Below, one piece after another: positions 9,365-19,332 of a stretch of DNA of 64,000 nt. The stretch is taken from positions 62,001-126,000 of the forward strand of contig JAUCBJ010007580.1 of NCBI GenBank assembly GCA_032718475.1. The letters run 5' to 3'. Positions within the stretch are counted from its first letter, which is position 1; each line of letters opens with the position of its first letter. The notes under the pieces are model-generated. The model was not told the DNA's origin and did no database searches. It was given only the letters and a program-made list of their open reading frames with translations. Position numbers and translations under genes: made by a program. Source of the stretch: Nemertoderma westbladi (lineage: Eukaryota > Xenacoelomorpha > Nemertodermatida > Nemertodermatidae).

Positions 9365-9838
9365 TCACTCTGAAACCCCGACGTCCTCGTCGCCGACCTC
9401 TCCTCCGTCCCTCCGGGTTCGACGTCGTACCGGCGGCTCCACCGTCGCCGTTCCGGTGGGCCGTCCGTCGCCCTCGGCCTGTAGCTGGCCGGCGACATCG
9501 GTACCGATGTCTCCTCCGTCTCTTCGCGTCCGGCGTCGCACCTTCGGCCCCACCGTCGCCGTTTCGGTGGGCCGCTCGTCGCCCTCGGCCTGTAGCTGGC
9601 CGGCGACATTGGTGCGCCGATCTCCGTCCCGTGTCGACTCATCTCCTTCTCCCTCCGTCTCGCTCTCCCTTCCTCTTGGCTCGAGCTCTTGTTCCAGGCT
9701 CCCCTCGTCTTGAACTGCCGGATGACCCGTTACCGATGGGTCCGGCGTTGTGGGCCTGTATCGCCTGGTTGCGGCCTCGCGGATCGTTAGGTCTTCGTCC
9801 GGGGTCCGCGTCGGTGTGGTGTCACCTGACTGACTCAT
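9365..9838 (-). CDS. gag: E1 gag N-terminal segment
   Basis: This starts at ATG 9838 (context AGG ATG A) and runs 157 codons to TGA at 9365. It is in the same frame as the next two segments, so the original gag very likely continued through. The protein is acidic-basic mixed, low in hydrophobic residues and predicted disordered. It contains two tandem copies of a 37-residue block (VAGQLQAEGD...RRRTRRDGG). There is no counterpart in E2, which is cut off at about 30362. I recognise no domain. Confidence 0.65.
   Translation of the reverse strand: MSQSGDTTPTRTPDEDLTIREAATRRYRPTTPDPSVTGHPAVQDEGSLEQELEPRGRESETEGEGDESTRDGDRRTNVAGQLQAEGDERPTETATVGPKVRRRTRRDGGDIGTDVAGQLQAEGDGRPTGTATVEPPVRRRTRRDGGEVGDEDVGVSE
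9400..9640 (-). repeat. 111-bp tandem duplication in E1 gag N-terminus
   Basis: Two adjacent units of about 111 bp encode the 37-residue block beginning VAGQLQAEGD. They differ by several substitutions and keep frame. Confidence 0.85.
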
Positions 9839-10504
9839 CCTCTTCTGCAGATTTCGGTGGCTAGTGGTTGAGTTTATCTAGGGCGGCAGCTGGTTTGGTT
9901 ACTGCCGAAGGGTTTAGTTACTGAGTTTAGCAAGGGAAGCAGCACTGATTTAGTTACTGTGACGGGATCCAAGAGGGATCCCGGTTTATCCGGTTTCAGT
10001 TCACGCGTCCCCGCCGTGTATAAAGAGTGAAACGAGTTATGATGTTGTTTGTCGTATATAATATAACATGTGGATATAGATATAGATATAGTATGAGATA
10101 ATTGTTGTTGTATACGGAAGGCGGGATACGGTAACTAAAGTCCCGGTCCTTCCCTAGCTAAAACTATGTAATAACCTAACTAGCACCGGTATTGCACTGA
10201 GATAACTGAATTGGTAATACTAGTGCCAAGTGGCTATACTGCACGGTTGGCCTTGCTGCTACCTAATCGATGCCTTGCCCCCCTCTGATTGGTTGATACC
10301 CTTGTTGGCGCCCTTTGGAGTGTTCCCGTTCACTCCAGCTATTCTCTCTGGGTTAGGGGTTTGGCCCCTGACCCTTTATTGTGTGCTTCCTTCCCACTCT
10401 TATTGGGATGGCACGAGTTGGTTAATTACCCAATCTCGTGGCTCCCAATATTGCTTATCGGCTTATAACTTTATGGGGTGTTAGCGGGATTGAATAAGCT
10501 AACA
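9839..10504 (-). other. E1 leader, possible 5' LTR
   Basis: Non-coding sequence upstream of the gag ATG. In the element's sense it could start TGTTAGC at 10504 and includes TTTATAC near 10022, a TATA-like box. An interrupted GGGATCC...GGATCCC hairpin lies at 9964-9982, and a TTGG-containing stretch beside it could be a primer-binding site. No second copy is in the window, so calling this an LTR is inference from position only. Confidence 0.35.
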
Positions 10505-11384
10505 AATAATATTGTCAAATTCCTAAAATTAAACTAAATTCCTAAATAAGGGTGCATTGAGAAATCCTATGCACCCTATGACTTCATAAATTAGTTTGTA
10601 AAGCCAAGTCATTACATCCAACACAATCGGTGTATCGACCAGTGGATTTAAAACTTTATCTCTGATTGTTTATTCTAATTGAAGTTTTGGTTCTGTGAAC
10701 GATTGTGGGAGTCAAGGAAGTTATTTAGTAGGTCTACAGGGTCGGTTATTTAACGCTTCTGTTGAGATCAACATTAATACATTAACCTGGAAGTTAAGAC
10801 TTATTGAACGAGTCAGTGGTACATTTTAGTTTTGCAGGGGAAACTCTTGATGCAGTTGATGGTTGCTATGCTGCAGTTTGCATAAAAGCTATGTTGCATG
10901 AACTCACACTTGAAATTCGCTTTATGAAACTTTTGATGGACTCCAGAAGTTTATTCGAATACAATTTATTCACGAAGAATGATTCGTAAGAAAATAAATT
11001 AAAGATAAGCAATACTACGAGAATAAGTATTAATTACAGGATCTAATTTGTTCAACATATCTGGGAAAAAACAATCAGCAGACGTACTAATAAAGAAGAT
11101 ACCCGGTCAACAACTTATGAAATTTAAGTTAAAAAAATAAAAATATATACACGATCTTAGAAACCATTTCATGTAACTTCATAGAAAGAATAGACTTATT
11201 ACTTCAAACGATAATCGGATGCTTTTAATTGCAATATCTAAAGAAATAAGTCTATTTGAAGAACTAAAGAAAGGCACCAATTCATTCAGCAGCTGTAACT
11301 ACAGTAACTAAAGATCTCCTGAAAGAATGGTGAACAATTATATCCATTATATCATCAAAGCTGCTCACTTGAACGTTTCCGTGA

Positions 11385-11404
11385 GGGGGGGGGGGGGGGG
11401 GGGG
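11385..11404. repeat. G20 homopolymer
   Basis: Twenty consecutive G on the plus strand in otherwise AT-rich DNA, upstream of the host exon. It is outside the recognised transposon coding regions. Confidence 0.95.
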
Positions 11405-11769
11405 CGGTATGGCAGCTGGACTGACACCCTCAGTGAAACATATGTAAGTAGCCTATAGTTTGTCTGATGTATGTAATCTTGTATATTGTATCTTCATGTA
11501 TAAAATCATCATTCTTTGACGTTATTATTGCTAACTAGATGATGTTCATATTAAATCCTCTTTCATCTCTAGCATCTATTCGATTACAGAAACAACTTAC
11601 ACGTTTAATAATTGCCACATATAGAAATCCAACTCTGTTTGAAGTTGTTCTCAATCCAATCCCAAATCATATTTAACGGATCATCAAAGACATTATTCAT
11701 CTATATATTAGGAGAATGTAAGATTTCTCATTTAGCATTATTCATAACTAAAAAGACTGAAATTAACGA

Positions 11770-11950
11770 TAAGTAGTTTACAATGTAAAATACTTATTTT
11801 GCTTAAACATAAAGTAAAGTATAGTAGTAAACAGTGTAAACTACATTACTTAATTGGTAGAAATTAATTAATGTAGTTTACAATATTATTGTGAGCTATT
11901 TTACTTGAAAGAAATGGAGTAAGAAGTAGTTTCAAAATGTAAACAACTAC
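11770..11950 (+). promoter_or_regulatory. Cluster of GTAGTTTACA-type motifs with GTAAACA cores
   Basis: At least four direct or inverted copies of GTAGTTTACA-like sequence lie within 180 bp just upstream of the signal-peptide exon. Two contain GTAAACA (11827-11833 and 11939-11945), the core bound by forkhead factors. What is seen is the clustering and inverted arrangement. A regulatory role is inference, since AT-rich DNA yields such cores by chance. Confidence 0.3.
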
Positions 11951-12006
11951 TTTACTTCAATTCTTTCTACTGAGATATCAAAGCTACATCGAACGAGAAA
12001 ACAAAT

Positions 12007-12070
12007 ATGTATTTTCACATTATTCTGATTGCGTACGTTGTTGTAGCGATATCCAGTGCTTCATTATTAG
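12007..12070 (+). CDS. Host gene exon 1: signal peptide
   Basis: ATG at 12007 is followed by codons for a short hydrophobic segment (MYFHIILIAYVVVAIS, then SASLL), a typical secretory signal with a likely cleavage after SSA. The frame is left after one base of the next codon at G|GTAAGT (12071), a strong donor of phase 1. This matches the phase of the EGF and ShKT exons. No in-frame upstream ATG is needed. The exon is too short for ORF finders. It could belong to another secreted gene on this strand, but no competing acceptor is evident. Confidence 0.6.
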
Positions 12071-13524
12071 GTAAGTAATTCATACAGTAAATAAATATAT
12101 ACAATATATATATATACACAATATATAGAATAAAAAACACTTAATTCGTTGCCAAATATTTATACTCAGAGGGTGATCGAAGGGGGATCTACAAACTATA
12201 GCGTAAACTTCGGTCCTTGTAGGTTATCTTAAGCTGAAGGCTGGCTACCTTGCCATGGCACATACTTTTTTCAATTGTGTTTTCTGGTCTCCACCGGAAG
12301 ATCCATTCCGAACACCTCTACTAACGTCTCCGGCCAACCCTCTCCCTTCTTATCTAACCACTCTGTCTACGCCCAAGTGGCCGGGAGTACCAAACCCGCA
12401 GGTTTGGTTCCCGAACCACTTCTCTAACACTTCTGGCGTCGGATACTCCATGGAAGGTCAAATCTCCCAAGTCTCCAATATTCTGTCGGTACACTCCCTC
12501 GAAGATCGCTAATCCCTTTCTGACCATCGATGTGTTATCCAAAGATTGGTTGAAAAACGGGGTTAAGAAACACTTCATCACATCAGACTGAATTTCTCCC
12601 TTCGATCTGATGTATTGATCTCCTGCAAACACTGTATGATGCTTCAAAACTCTCGTGACTATATCTGTTATCAAGCAAGTTAACGTGCTTGACTCCAATA
12701 CTAGATAATACTGCAATGAAGCACGAGGTGGTGTGCAAATGTTCCAATATACCAAGGCTTGCCGCTTGAAATAGGATTTAAACTCAGCTCCCGGCGGAGT
12801 TTTATATTCACCATACGCCTCCTCATACTTCTTCTGCATCTTCAACTTAAAGTCCCAATTATACAACAAATGCGCTATAAAACCCATACCAGTCTTGGCG
12901 AAATCAGGGTACTCTCTGTATATCCCAACATCCTGTGACCATAGCAATAACAGTTTCGTATCGACAAACGGTCTTGGCAATCGTTCCTCCGGGTCCTCCA
13001 TAGCATTGAAATCACTCTCCAAATCGCTTTGGACACCTGATCCTACCTTTACATAGTCTTGGTTCAGGATTGCCTCCCTAACCTTCTTGGGCAACATCCT
13101 CACGTCTATTCTCTCTGCTCCATGCATACCTCCTTGTCTGCATACCTCTAGAATCTGTTCCTGGAGATCCTTCCCATTCTATATTGAGTCGTTATAATTG
13201 GCTCCAGACTGTCCCGGTCCGCTCTCACACGCATGAACATGTGGGTTACGCCATTGGCTGCTCAGATCTGGATACATTTACTTGTCAGACACTCCTGATG
13301 AGACCCTCCTTCATTATCGTTAAACATCAGTCGCCAATCCTCCAATGACTCCTCTGTCTTCCTCCATTGGTGTTGTATTTCCTCAGACAGGGTCCACATG
13401 CATTCTATGGTCTTGGGGTCATCATAATGGGTATAAGAACCCTTCCTCCTCAACCATGCTTGGCCACCTCCTCATCATCGGGGAATTTGGCCACCGCAAT
13501 CCACAACTTTATGTATTTATCCAA

Positions 13525-13659
13525 CCAACCAAACAACTTACTCTCTCTCCCTGGGGCTCCAATCTTATCCAAAGAGTCATAGTCTGTGATCTGCATAGGG
13601 ACATCGTGTAGGAACTTTGCACACAAGGCTTCTCTCAAACAATCAATGTTTTCGTAATC
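13525..13659 (-). repeat. 135-bp segment duplicated within region Y (source copy)
   Basis: This matches 14381-14515 with one mismatch (CAATCAATG against CAATCGATG). Here it sits in continuous reading (ADYENIDCLREAL to KLFGW) with matching context, so this is probably the original. Confidence 0.9.
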
Positions 13660-14380
13660 TGCTAACGTTACCATAGGTAAGAACCGAATAGCTTCCCACG
13701 CCTCTGGATGATCTACCAACACTTCGTTACTGCCTGAATAATACACTGGTCTAGGTTGAGATATAGCTTGTGGAATGAATCCTGTAACTCTCCTCATTTC
13801 TTCCTGGTTTCTATCCGCAGTCTTATTGTACTCGGCTATATGTTCTACGAAAAGTCGTTTCGTCTTCGCTGCTCGTTCTTCATGTCGCAATGCGTCTATC
13901 TCATCGTGATGCTCAGGGGTGAGCTTCTTCTCCGGATGCGGCAAAGTTAATGTTGACCAAGGACTCGAGAGTTCCAAATCTGCATGTATGGTACTCTAGT
14001 CCTGTGCTGCTTTTCACCGCGCCTCCAGATCTTTGTACGCATAATAAAGCGAAATGGCCGCAGTCATCTCAATTAGAGCAGGAGTTGTATGAGGTCCAAC
14101 CTCAGTGTACAGACCCAGAGTCGTAACAGTCGGTGTAATAGGCCTCGGGGGTCTTTTCCCGCTAAAATCGATGCTTCTCATTGTAATACTCATCGGATAT
14201 CCTCCTTCGTTATTCCTGAGGTATTTTTGCACCTTATACCGCATTAATATCAGCTCGGGATTCTGTTCGTTTATACGATCGGGAATGGAGACATCTTGTT
14301 TGTTCATGCACTCTCCACATTTGTAGAACAGCTTGTATATACTGAAGACCTTCGACGTTTCCTCGTCTTCTCCTATCCGA

Positions 14381-14515
14381 CCAACCAAACAACTTACTCT
14401 CTCTCCCTGGGGCTCCAATCTTATCCAAAGAGTCATAGTCTGTGATCTGCATAGGGACATCGTGTAGGAACTTTGCACACAAGGCTTCTCTCAAACAATC
14501 GATGTTTTCGTAATC
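14381..14515 (-). repeat. 135-bp segment duplicated within region Y (inserted copy)
   Basis: This is the second copy of 13525-13659, in the same orientation, 856 bp away. Here it interrupts the N-terminal reading frame of Y, so it is probably the derived copy. Near identity shows that it arose late, after E2 had begun to decay. Confidence 0.9.
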
Positions 14516-14733
14516 CTTCTTCTCTAACGGCAGGTAAGGGTGCATCGTACATGTTCATATGGTACATTCTGGCGATCTCCACTCACATCGCACACGTCGA
14601 TGGTGAAGTTGTAAGGGTATCGGGTTCTATATTCACGCCGCAACACCTCCATTCGGCCCTCAACCGCCTTCAACCTCTCCTTTCTCAATCCCCTTTCGTA
14701 ATTCGGCTTGAAATTTGTAATCAATTCTATCAC

Positions 14734-15340
14734 AGATCATCCATGATAGTATACATTTGAGTCATTGTATCCATGGCGAGCGAACGGTAACTCGTGCTTC
14801 TTCCTTGGTGGTCCACCCTCTCCTAGGTTCCGCATGGAACCTAGGATCTGTCTTCCCAGAACCTATCATACAAGGTATATATATATATATCCAAACAGAT
14901 TAGATTACTTAATTTGGTTAATCTGTGGATGGACCAGTCAGTTAGTAAGATGGGATCGACTTCCCGAGCTACCTGGCCCGCCTTCTAGCAGTTTAGGTTC
15001 GGCTCCCCAGATCCTGTCTCACTCCTAAGCTACCTTCTGTATCTATTCCTATGCATAGCACAAAAACTTTGGAGATAAACTGGCCGTGACCGACTCACTT
15101 TTTGATACCCAAAATAATCCCCATACTTGAACTAGAATAGTGTAGTTAGAATGGGCATTATCCGGGGTGCTCGACAGTAGTAGAAAGAAAGGGTTCCCTC
15201 GCCAAGTCCTCCCTATGTTTTTCTATGGGACTTTGCTCGGCGGGCTATTGGAACTGCGCTATTTTTATAGATTTCATCGACCATCTGCCGCCACTATTCA
15301 TTCGCATCGCTGCTGCATCAACCAATGATCGATACTCAAC
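14734..15340. other. Non-coding spacer between X and Y in E2
   Basis: No gene seen. It contains a short (TA)n stretch near 14880 and a perfect hairpin at 14821-14846. The GC level is intermediate between the element's coding parts and the AT-rich host DNA. It could hold a promoter or splice signal for Y, but nothing specific supports that. Confidence 0.5.
14821..14846. repeat. Perfect 11-bp inverted repeat with 4-base loop
   Basis: TCCTAGGTTCC is followed by GCAT and its exact complement. It forms a strong hairpin on either strand just upstream (in the element's sense) of Y. Confidence 0.85.
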
Positions 15341-16872
15341 TACACCATGCGATGCGATCCTAGCTAAGGGGAAGCTTGCTTGCCGGGTGCATCCCAGAAG
15401 GCTCTCGCCCCACTCTCCCATCCACCCAGTCCGTGTCCACCCGGCCGATCCTCTGGCATCTCCCCGAACTCGCCCTCCTCTACTTCCTCCTGCATGAGCG
15501 GCTCCAAACCAGGGACCTCGGTCGCTCCACCATGTCCCTTCCCAGCCTGGTACTTGCCCGTAACCCTCCACCCCTCCATCGTTATCGTTCTCTTCCTTCC
15601 AAAGTCACCCTCAGAGCCCCCAGGTGTCAGCAGTCCCTGCAGTCCAGATGTAGACTGTATCGGTGTCTCTTCCATCCAATCCACCTCATCCCCTAGCCGA
15701 AACTCGCCCGAGGTCTCCGTTCCCTACCTCAACTCATCCAAATCCTGGGCCTCGTATTCCCCTCCCCTTATATCTGCCTCTCTACCTGCTGCATCGCTCC
15801 TCTCTCTCCTGGTGACTTCATCAAGCTTTCTTTCCACCTCTCTATCCCCCTCGCATTTTCTCCATCGTTTGTACGGTGTATCTACTTCTCTGTCCACCAG
15901 GTGTCGGCTATTATACTTCACTGACTCGCCCTTCTGCCCCAGGTGGTCTACCAGACCTTCTAGGGCTACCTTAAAGGCTCTGCTGTGGTTCAGAGCTGCT
16001 CCCGTCAGTAGAAACGCCGTTGGCTCCCTGCCAATAACCACTGTGATAAATAGGTTCACCATATCATTATCCAGTCCTCCTGTAAGATATATCTCTTCTG
16101 ATATATCTTCATCGCCCCCTTTCAGAAGTGAAATAACACTTCCTTCCCTGGTCTCGCTCCCCACTTGAGTGAATTCGCAAGTTCCGCCCCGTATTCCTCT
16201 CGGAATTTGTTCCACTCTATCGGCTTGTGGCACACTTCATAGCCATGTAGACTACCAGCATGTCCAGAAGGCTCGGGGTGCCCAGTCCAATAATCCTCTC
16301 TGCGTCGCACGTATCGCCGATCCAACCTTGATCGTAGTCTTCAACCTTACTAGCTTCTGCACCGCATCCAGTATATGGTTCAACTTCGGCCTGCTCCACT
16401 TACCGTAGGTCCTAGGTCAAATAGAAAAATATCTCCGTTCGGTGCCGCTAAGTGCAGCAATATAGTTCTACCCGACCCTCCTGTCCCTCTCCTCAGCCCT
16501 TCGTCATCCTCTACAGTCCCCTCATCGTCTAGGATTATTTATTTGCCCCTCTCCATGGAATCTACAAACCTCCTCCATTCCTTTCTAGGTGGTTCCCTCG
16601 TGTACTTCGGTATCCCGAAAGTACCCGTGTCCCCCTTTACAATGTAGCGAAGATCCTTGTTGATCGCGTTATTCAACGATGGCGTACCTTAAGTCCCGGC
16701 CAGTCGTCACTCGTGCATCTCCCTAAACTGATCTTGCAGCGCGTGCGGTTTCTGACTCCTCTGGGGTCATTTGTAGTGTTCCCTCGTCTTATTCTCTGGA
16801 TGTCTTAGCGTGAAATCCACTAGTAATTCCTTCCCACCCCGACTTCCTCTTCTTCACTAGCTTCTCTGCCAT
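15340..16872 (-). pseudogene. ORF X of E2 (frameshifted)
   Basis: It starts at ATG 16872 (MAEKLVKKRKSGWEG), then shifts frame within 30 codons to LVDFTLRHPENKTR, the same peptide as in E1. Later fragments in several frames include RYIVKGDTGTFGIPKYTREP, ILLHLAAPNGDIFLFDLG, LNHILDAVQKLVRLKTTIK, PIEWNKFREEYGAELANSL and, at 15724-16153, the longest clean piece (SVISLLKGGDEDISEEIYL... to DELR). A Gly/Glu-rich tail follows to about 15340. The protein would be near 450-500 residues, soluble, mixed alpha/beta in appearance and with a charged C-terminus. I cannot assign a family. A viral nucleoprotein-like origin is one untested idea. Confidence 0.5.
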
Positions 16873-18180
16873 CACGATTCTCCTCTCTCACCGGACTGGT
16901 GGTGCCTTAGAAAGGCTCAGTATGACAAGAGATAACTAAGTATGGTCTTAATTAGTTTACCTCCTACCTCCTATGTGCCAATTGTACTCCTAATTCGTAA
17001 TTTTGTCCGTTACTTTTATTAATGTTTCTAGAATTTTAAAATTCCCAGTTGCTACAATTTTCTATTTTGTTATTAATCTACATTATTCGACTTATGTGTT
17101 ATTATTCTACCTACTATTCAAATACTACGTAAGTAATTCATCACTACTTGTCTGCAGAAAAGACTAGCTACAATTTTCTTATTGATGTACTAGCTTCCTA
17201 ACAGACAGCTTTCTGGCTCTGTAACAATACCCTAAGTCTGTACTACGGGCTATGCACTACAGTAGTCTAGTTCATGCGGCCTACACAGTCTATTCTACTA
17301 TGCCTTCATTCCCCCTTCAACTCCTCTTGTGGCGTCATCAGTGCTCACTGTAGTATGTATTACATACTACTATTGGTCCCATTGACAAGGTATGTTGTAT
17401 TTATTACGTATGTTGGCACATTGTGCCTATCAGATGTACGCAATGTATACCCTTCCAATTCTTACTACGGTACTATGTACCCTTCTAATTCTACTGTAAA
17501 TATCATATACTGATATTGGTCCCATTGACCCGGCATTTGGTGCATATGTAAACTATGTATGTTGGTACATTCGTACCCATCCGACGTACATAATTATAAC
17601 TACCTACACATAAATATTATGTATATTGGTACGTCCGTACCCATCAGACATACATGATGCCTACCTAAACTAAATTATATGTATATTGGCACTATATTTA
17701 TACTAGAGGCAGGCCTAGCGGCCCGTGAAGCAAGTCGTAGGAGACAGTACTAGTCAAGTAAAAGCTAATGAATTATAAAAGCTGTTGTGATTATAGAAGA
17801 TAGAGAGCAGTTAGCGAAATGATTAGTTTGTTCTATCGGATAGAGTAGTCAGAGAGGTGTCAATTGAATAATATAATAATAACAGCAGTTGTCATGAATT
17901 CAATACAATCGCGCACAAGAAGTGATAAGACAAATTCGTTCTTATTTTTGTAAAAAATAAAACAAGTTGAGAAGTTTCAATGTAAACCGCGATTAACAAT
18001 TTACACTGTTCAATGTAAGCCACGATATTAATTAAATACAACAATTATATTATTATTATAACAGATAGATTTAAATATATTTCAAACTATAATGTTAGCC
18101 TTATGGAGAATCATTATGAGGCTGAGTAAACATTCAGCCTTATCAACATACAGCCTCTACAGTATTAATGGTGGCACAAA
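16873..18180. other. Spacer between integrase and ORF X in E2
   Basis: AT-rich, no gene. Its left half aligns with E1 spacer sequence (TTTTGTCCGTTACTTTTATTA near 17005). Around 17370-17690 there are diverged GTAC-containing repeat units (TTGGTACATTCGTACCCATC, TTGGTACGTCCGTACCCATC), the counterpart of the tandem repeats at 606-1245. This supports one shared element layout in both copies. Confidence 0.6.
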
Positions 18181-19239
18181 GATTTTAAAATAAAACAACT
18201 TCTCTTCCTATCCTTTGCCCCAATCTTTCCTCTGATTCTGACCTCCACGGATCTAATCTTTCCGTCCTTACTGGGGTAGCATTCGACTACCCTCGCTAAC
18301 CTCCAGTGTTTATTGATAATCGTATTGTCTGTCACGATTATCAAGTCACCCTTCCTAAGCCCCTCTGATTATACCTCCACTTGCCTATCTTGTGCAGCGT
18401 TGGTAGGTACTCTTGGATCCCCCTTTTCCAATACTCTGCACCTATCGCCTTAGCCACCTTCCAGCTCTGATGCGAGTTTATATCGTCTGGGTCGATATTT
18501 TGCATGTCGATCGTCGCTGGTCTCTCCATTAAAATATGTGCTGGTGTCAGATCAGAACGTCCAGTGATTCTGGATCGTCATTCTCGGGATACAGCGGTCG
18601 GCTGTTGATAATGTCCTCACACTTTGCCAGCACTGTCCTCAATACAACTTTGGTCACCATGTGATTGTTCATGAGTTTGGTCATTTGCTGCTCTGTGCTT
18701 CTGATGAGGCATTCTACGCAGCCCAGCATATGTGGTGCATATGGCATCCTCCTTTCCCATTTAATCAGGTGCTTCCTCATTGCTGCCTTAGCATCTTCTC
18801 CCTCCCAGATATCAAAGGCCTCTGCTAACTCGTTCTCTGCCCCAACGAAGTTAGTCCCATTTTCTGAGTACAACACTTTGGCCGTCCCTCCTCTGTGGGT
18901 CTCTCCAATGAATGCCGATGCCGTAGCGTCCTGTGCCAGTTCTATCCCCACGGCCCTCGTGTTATTACATACAAAGATAATGCCATATTGTTTCTCCGTG
19001 TGCCGCATCACTTTGATCTTAATCGGCCCGAGCATGTCCACGCTGCAGTGTGTGAATGGTGGGTCGTGATGCCTAACCATGTTAGTCGGCAGTGGCGCCA
19101 TCTCCTGCACGGCCCACTCCTTCTTTATCCGTTGGCATGTCTGGCATTGCCCCACTACCGCCTTCATCATCTTTCTGAGCTGGATTACCCAATATCTCTT
19201 CCTAATCTCGGTTAGGGTCTGGTTGGTACCACTGTGTAA
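18181..19239 (-). pseudogene. pol: E2 integrase and C-terminal domain
   Basis: This matches E1 integrase: CQTCQRIKKEWAVQ, HCSVDMLGP, YSENGTNFVGAENE, GCVECLI and ERPATIDMQNIDPDDI. The middle catalytic Asp of the DDE triad is Glu (GAA), so the enzyme should be inactive even if translated. There are frame breaks near 18540 and 18345, with the last part (DLIIVTDNTIINKHWRLARV) in another frame. The upstream end is cut by the Penelope-like insertion at 19252. Confidence 0.85.
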
Positions 19240-19252
19240 TATGGTCTTATCT
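19240..19252. repeat. Target-site duplication of the Penelope-like element (left)
   Basis: TATGGTCTTATCT is repeated exactly at 22121-22133, flanking the insertion in E2 integrase sequence. Confidence 0.9.
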
Positions 19253-19294
19253 CAAAAACCGACAAGCCGACTTCAGGGAATTATTTGAAACATA

Positions 19295-19332
19295 CATTAT
19301 GGATTCTCTCTCCTCTAAGGCAGGCAGGTTGG
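19295..19332. repeat. Left inverted terminal repeat of the Penelope-like element
   Basis: 38 bp, exact inverted match to 22083-22120 (starts CATTATGGATTCTCTC). Confidence 0.92.

Larger units (their letters stand above)
1..10504 (-). mobile_element. BEL/Pao-type retroelement, copy E1 (3' end outside window)
   Basis: Read on the minus strand, this copy runs leader, gag, zinc knuckle, aspartic protease, reverse transcriptase, RNase H and integrase, then a spacer and the start of a further ORF. The protease-RT-RNase H-integrase order, the YVDD reverse transcriptase, the protease with a DSGA core and the long DUF1759-like gag point to BEL/Pao. The coding part lies in one frame except for a -1 change near 7614. 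It is broken by TGA at 9365 and 8504, TAG at 3957 and TGA at 3105. No pair of LTRs can be found in the window. If a 3' LTR exists it lies to the left of position 1. The right boundary near 10504 is tentative and rests on a TGTTAGC start in the element's sense. Confidence 0.88.
10505..12006. other. AT-rich flank upstream of the host signal-peptide exon
   Basis: No convincing gene. It lies between the E1 start and the host exon at 12007. It contains a G20 run and, near the exon, repeated GTAGTTTACA-like motifs. It is the likely promoter and 5' UTR region of the host gene, though no TATA box stands out. The small plus-strand frame at 10804-10989 starts at a TTG and has no support. Confidence 0.5.
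12271..14733 (-). pseudogene. Region Y: broken unknown gene downstream of ORF X in E2
   Basis: Several minus-strand frames join, through frameshifts and stops, into one protein-like region of roughly 700 residues. Pieces are 14524-14733, 14014-14380, 13450-13977, 13262-13453, 12354-13127 and a tail to TGA at 12271 (ends FGMDLPVETRKHN). Composition is that of a folded soluble protein, with Trp, Tyr, Phe and Cys spread evenly. No signal peptide, membrane span or catalytic motif is visible to me. A 135-bp internal segment is duplicated into the N-terminal part. I do not recognise it. Options are a captured cellular or viral gene carried by the retroelement, or an older unrelated insertion beside E2. 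Confidence 0.5.

Noticed and set aside
9839-10504. Confirmed 5' LTR of E1
   Set aside because: No second copy in the window and no clear TG...CA pair with a primer-binding site, so it is only listed as a candidate leader.
10804-10989. Plus-strand frame of 61 codons upstream of the signal exon
   Set aside because: It starts at TTG, is in AT-rich DNA and has no domain, signal peptide or splice site.
12271-16872. Envelope gene of an errantivirus-like BEL/Pao element
   Set aside because: No signal peptide, no membrane-spanning segment and no furin-like site could be seen in the readable frames of X or Y.
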